NCBI RefSeq assembly: GCF_000003815.2
Contig: NC_049993.1
Coordinates: forward strand, 4,217,555 to 4,281,554
Length of the DNA: 64,000 bases
Source: Branchiostoma floridae
Taxonomy: Eukaryota; Chordata; Leptocardii; Amphioxiformes; Branchiostomatidae
Direction of reading: 5' to 3'
Shown here: positions 61,954-64,000 of the stretch, one piece after another
How the letters are laid out: the number at the start of each line of letters is the position of its first letter
Position numbering within the stretch: the first letter of the stretch is position 1
Position numbers and translations under genes: made by a program
Notes under the pieces: model-generated
What the model was told of the DNA's origin: nothing
Database searches by the model: none
What the model saw: only the letters and a program-made list of their open reading frames with translations

Positions 61954-63117
61954 ATGAATTCCATAACAGCATAAGGTGTCAGCACAAAAATGCATATGAG
62001 TCATTTTTTTATACTGTTTTTACTATTACAAAAAATTATTTAGTGTCTTTCAATACTTCTGTCAATGGGGGACCCAAATGTAGTAATATTTGCACTCATA
62101 CAAGAAAAGTTAAGGTATGGATCAGGGATGCTGTTCTGTTGCACACATACAAGAGAAAGTGGTCTGAAGTATACTATAGCTAGATAATTTAACATACTGC
62201 TGCATGTATAATTGCTTCTTTCAATTACAATCATTCACTCCAGTTTCCTCACATAAATGAATTACCCTAAAAATAAAACTTAGACTAAGATAAAATAAAT
62301 GCTTCACTGTCAGGATGTTATACATAATGTACAACATTAAACAAATCAATGTTTACATAGCTTGCATTGCATCCGAAAATAATTTCATCAGGTTGGTAGA
62401 ATATAGGATAAATGAGAATTCTTTTACACAACCACGTCAGCAAGTAAGTCAAATTTTGGTTGTGCAAAAGAATTCTCATATATGCTGTATGCAGTACTGC
62501 AAATGTTCTCACCAACGATTTCCGTGTGTAATAATATGGCTTGCTTAAATTTACTCATCCAAACTACATTTTAGGTGTTGAAAGCTACACTTTTCAATGC
62601 AACCTTTGTCAATATACAGGACCAAAGGTTACTGTAACATTATTTCACACCTTCCTATCCAATAAGCAAAAAACAAAATTGAATCAATGCTTTTGTTGCA
62701 ATGAGCTTTCATTCTTGTTACTGGTCCCAGCTGCATCAAAAATCTACATCAAAACAAGTTGATTCCTTTGCTGTGATATCAGTGTTTCTGTTGCGAATGA
62801 CAATCGGTTCAGCTGATGAAATGTAAACTTGTTAGATCATATCTATAACACAATGACAAAGCCAACTCTTATGAAATTACATATTTGTGCCCTCATATCC
62901 ATATATAGCACATTTGTCTACTACAAATTCACATTTCTACCGCTGTCTATATGAGTCCTACTACAATTTTTCCTAATATAAAAGTGATACCTACACTACA
63001 ATAAATTCTACATCATATGCTCCATAATGGAAAAGATGGTAAGAAATGGTATCTGCCTCGGACAGAAATATAAGTGGTTTGATTGAGAGGCAAAAGAAGG
63101 GTGTTCCCTGATGTTTG
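61954..63117. other. intergenic region between CFAP57 and TECR 3' ends
   Basis: AT-rich, including the TECR 3' UTR (minus strand, below 63118). It contains a strong hairpin at 62412-62478: TGAGAATTCTTTTACACAAC pairs with GGTTGTGCAAAAGAATTCTC around a loop of about 20 bases. No further gene is visible. Confidence 0.6.
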
Positions 63118-63342
63118 TTAGAGGAGGAAGGGTATGATGGGTTTGCGGGAGCGTGGGTAGTTACTGAACTCCTTCAGGTAGTTGCGGTGCTTGCCGATAG
63201 CCCACACTGTCATCTGGTAGAACCCAGCTACGGTGAAGAGCAGGGCTGTGGCACAGGCAGGGAAGTACAGTCTGGTCAGTATTCATGTTTGTACAACACG
63301 GTCTCTCAGAATGTCAATAAGTTAGAGGTTAGGACTTGCTTT

Positions 63343-63380
<38 letters not shown>

Positions 63381-64000
63381 CATGTACTTACAATTCAAAT
63401 ATTGTGCCATTGTTGCTTACTTATCTTAGATTCTCCTTGAAAAGGTTGAGGGCCTGTAACACTATGTATTTGATCCAGGAAAGGGGAATTGCAGTACAAG
63501 ATTTGTTCACAAAGGACAATACCTTATCAGGCCACACCAATTTAATTTCTTGGTTCTCGGATTTTTTCAGAAAAATATTGGGGCGGTCGGTCAAAAAAAA
63601 AATGCAAAAAGTCTGTGGTGAACTTATCTAACACAGAAAAACAAGGTAAAGTAGTCAAGTTTTCAGTTTTTCATGGCATGATTTATCCAATGAATCTCTT
63701 CCTTTGATTTTATACCACTGTTCTGATCATGTGACTGCAAATAAGTGCTCTGATTGGTTTATCAGCAGTATGTGCCCCTGGAATGGGCTTTTTTAAAGGT
63801 CTGCAATAACAAAACCTATATTATTTTTCTTGAGACTAAATTTCTTTTTTTTGCAAATCGGAAAAAAATGGGTCAGGAAATCCGAGAACCAGCAAATTAA
63901 ATTGGTGTGGCCTCATGATATATTATAATGGTTAAACTATGAAAAGATGATACACTTGAGATTACTTACCTGGGAAACACTGAGTCATGATGGTGAAGCA
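63118..64000 (-). CDS. TECR: TECR, very-long-chain (trans-2,3) enoyl-CoA reductase, last two exons (partial)
   Basis: TECR is the ER membrane enzyme for the final reduction in each cycle of very-long-chain fatty-acid elongation. Two minus-strand exons are visible: 63970-64000 (cut by the window edge; CFTIMTQCFP) and 63118-63245, the last exon. The splice joins donor CCCAG|GTAAGT to acceptor GCCACAG|CC in phase 1, giving MTQCFPALLFTVAGFYQMTV, then WAIGKHRNYLKEFSNYPRSR and the stop after KPIIPFLL. The MTQC...GF.QMT.WA.GKHR.YLKEF..YP pattern and the IIPFLL terminus are those of TECR; the hydrophobic run is the last membrane segment of the steroid-5-alpha-reductase-like fold. The catalytic part lies beyond the right edge. 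TECRL is a close paralogue in vertebrates; the C-terminus fits TECR best. It is tail to tail with CFAP57. Confidence 0.9.
63347..63374. repeat. (TA)n microsatellite
   Basis: Pure TA dinucleotide tract of 28 bases in the last TECR intron, followed by CATGTACATGTA. Confidence 0.95.
63530..63912. mobile_element. Harbinger-like MITE, copy 2 (3-bp TSD)
   Basis: The ends GGCCACACCAATTTAATTTC and AAATTAAATTGGTGTGGCC are inverted repeats. It is flanked by TCA (63527-63529 and 63913-63915). The first and last about 40 bases match 35831-36185, while the interior is different, as in MITE families that share only their ends. It lies in the last TECR intron. Confidence 0.86.

Noticed and set aside
63246..63270. 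Upstream extension of the last TECR exon (reading LYFPACATA)
   Set aside because: Joining there breaks the frame with the preceding exon; the acceptor GCCACAG at 63246-63252 restores the conserved MTQCFPALLF junction.

Overview
This window is animal nuclear DNA: spliced genes with GT-AG introns, one 100-N assembly gap, and a very high load of short inverted-repeat transposons, SINEs and LINE tails. The proteins are closest to vertebrate orthologues I know (CFAP57, ALKBH7, DIMT1, TECR), but the introns are short (mostly 0.3-1.5 kb) and the repeats are not vertebrate ones. A lancelet (amphioxus, Branchiostoma-like) genome is my best inference; no single sequence feature proves it.

Layout. 1-9 kb: repeats and unassigned DNA. 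9.0-9.7 kb (minus): one exon of a secreted coiled-coil protein resembling the N-terminus of angiopoietin-like proteins. 9.7-27.7 kb: no gene I can support, but many recognisable mobile elements with clean target-site duplications (TSDs). 27.7-28.3 kb (minus): an intronless secreted C1q-domain protein. 28.4-35.6 kb: repeats and unassigned DNA. 35.6-38.4 kb (plus): the last four exons of DIMT1 (18S rRNA dimethyladenosine transferase). 38.6-41.2 kb (minus): complete four-exon ALKBH7 (mitochondrial Fe/2-oxoglutarate dioxygenase), tail to tail with DIMT1. 43.9-61.7 kb (plus): complete CFAP57/WDR65, 22 coding exons and 1224 residues, plus a probable 5' UTR exon. 63.1-64.0 kb (minus): the last two exons of TECR (very-long-chain enoyl-CoA reductase), tail to tail with CFAP57 and running off the right edge.

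The genes do not form a pathway: CFAP57 is an axonemal WD40/coiled-coil protein, DIMT1 acts in ribosome biogenesis, ALKBH7 in mitochondria and TECR in fatty-acid elongation in the ER. What links the region is mobile-element structure. At least ten non-autonomous DNA-transposon families can be delimited to the base by their terminal inverted repeats (TIRs) and TSDs (9, 8, 5, 4, 3 or 2 bp). Three 9-bp-TSD foldback elements form one family, and for one of them the pre-insertion sequence survives elsewhere in the window.

The most unusual structure is in CFAP57 intron 14. The 3' end of exon 14, with a 5' splice site, has been amplified into about 23 tandem intronic copies (65-bp unit, starting as a 174-bp dimer), most of them carrying a GTAAGG donor that looks stronger than the authentic GTAGGA donor.
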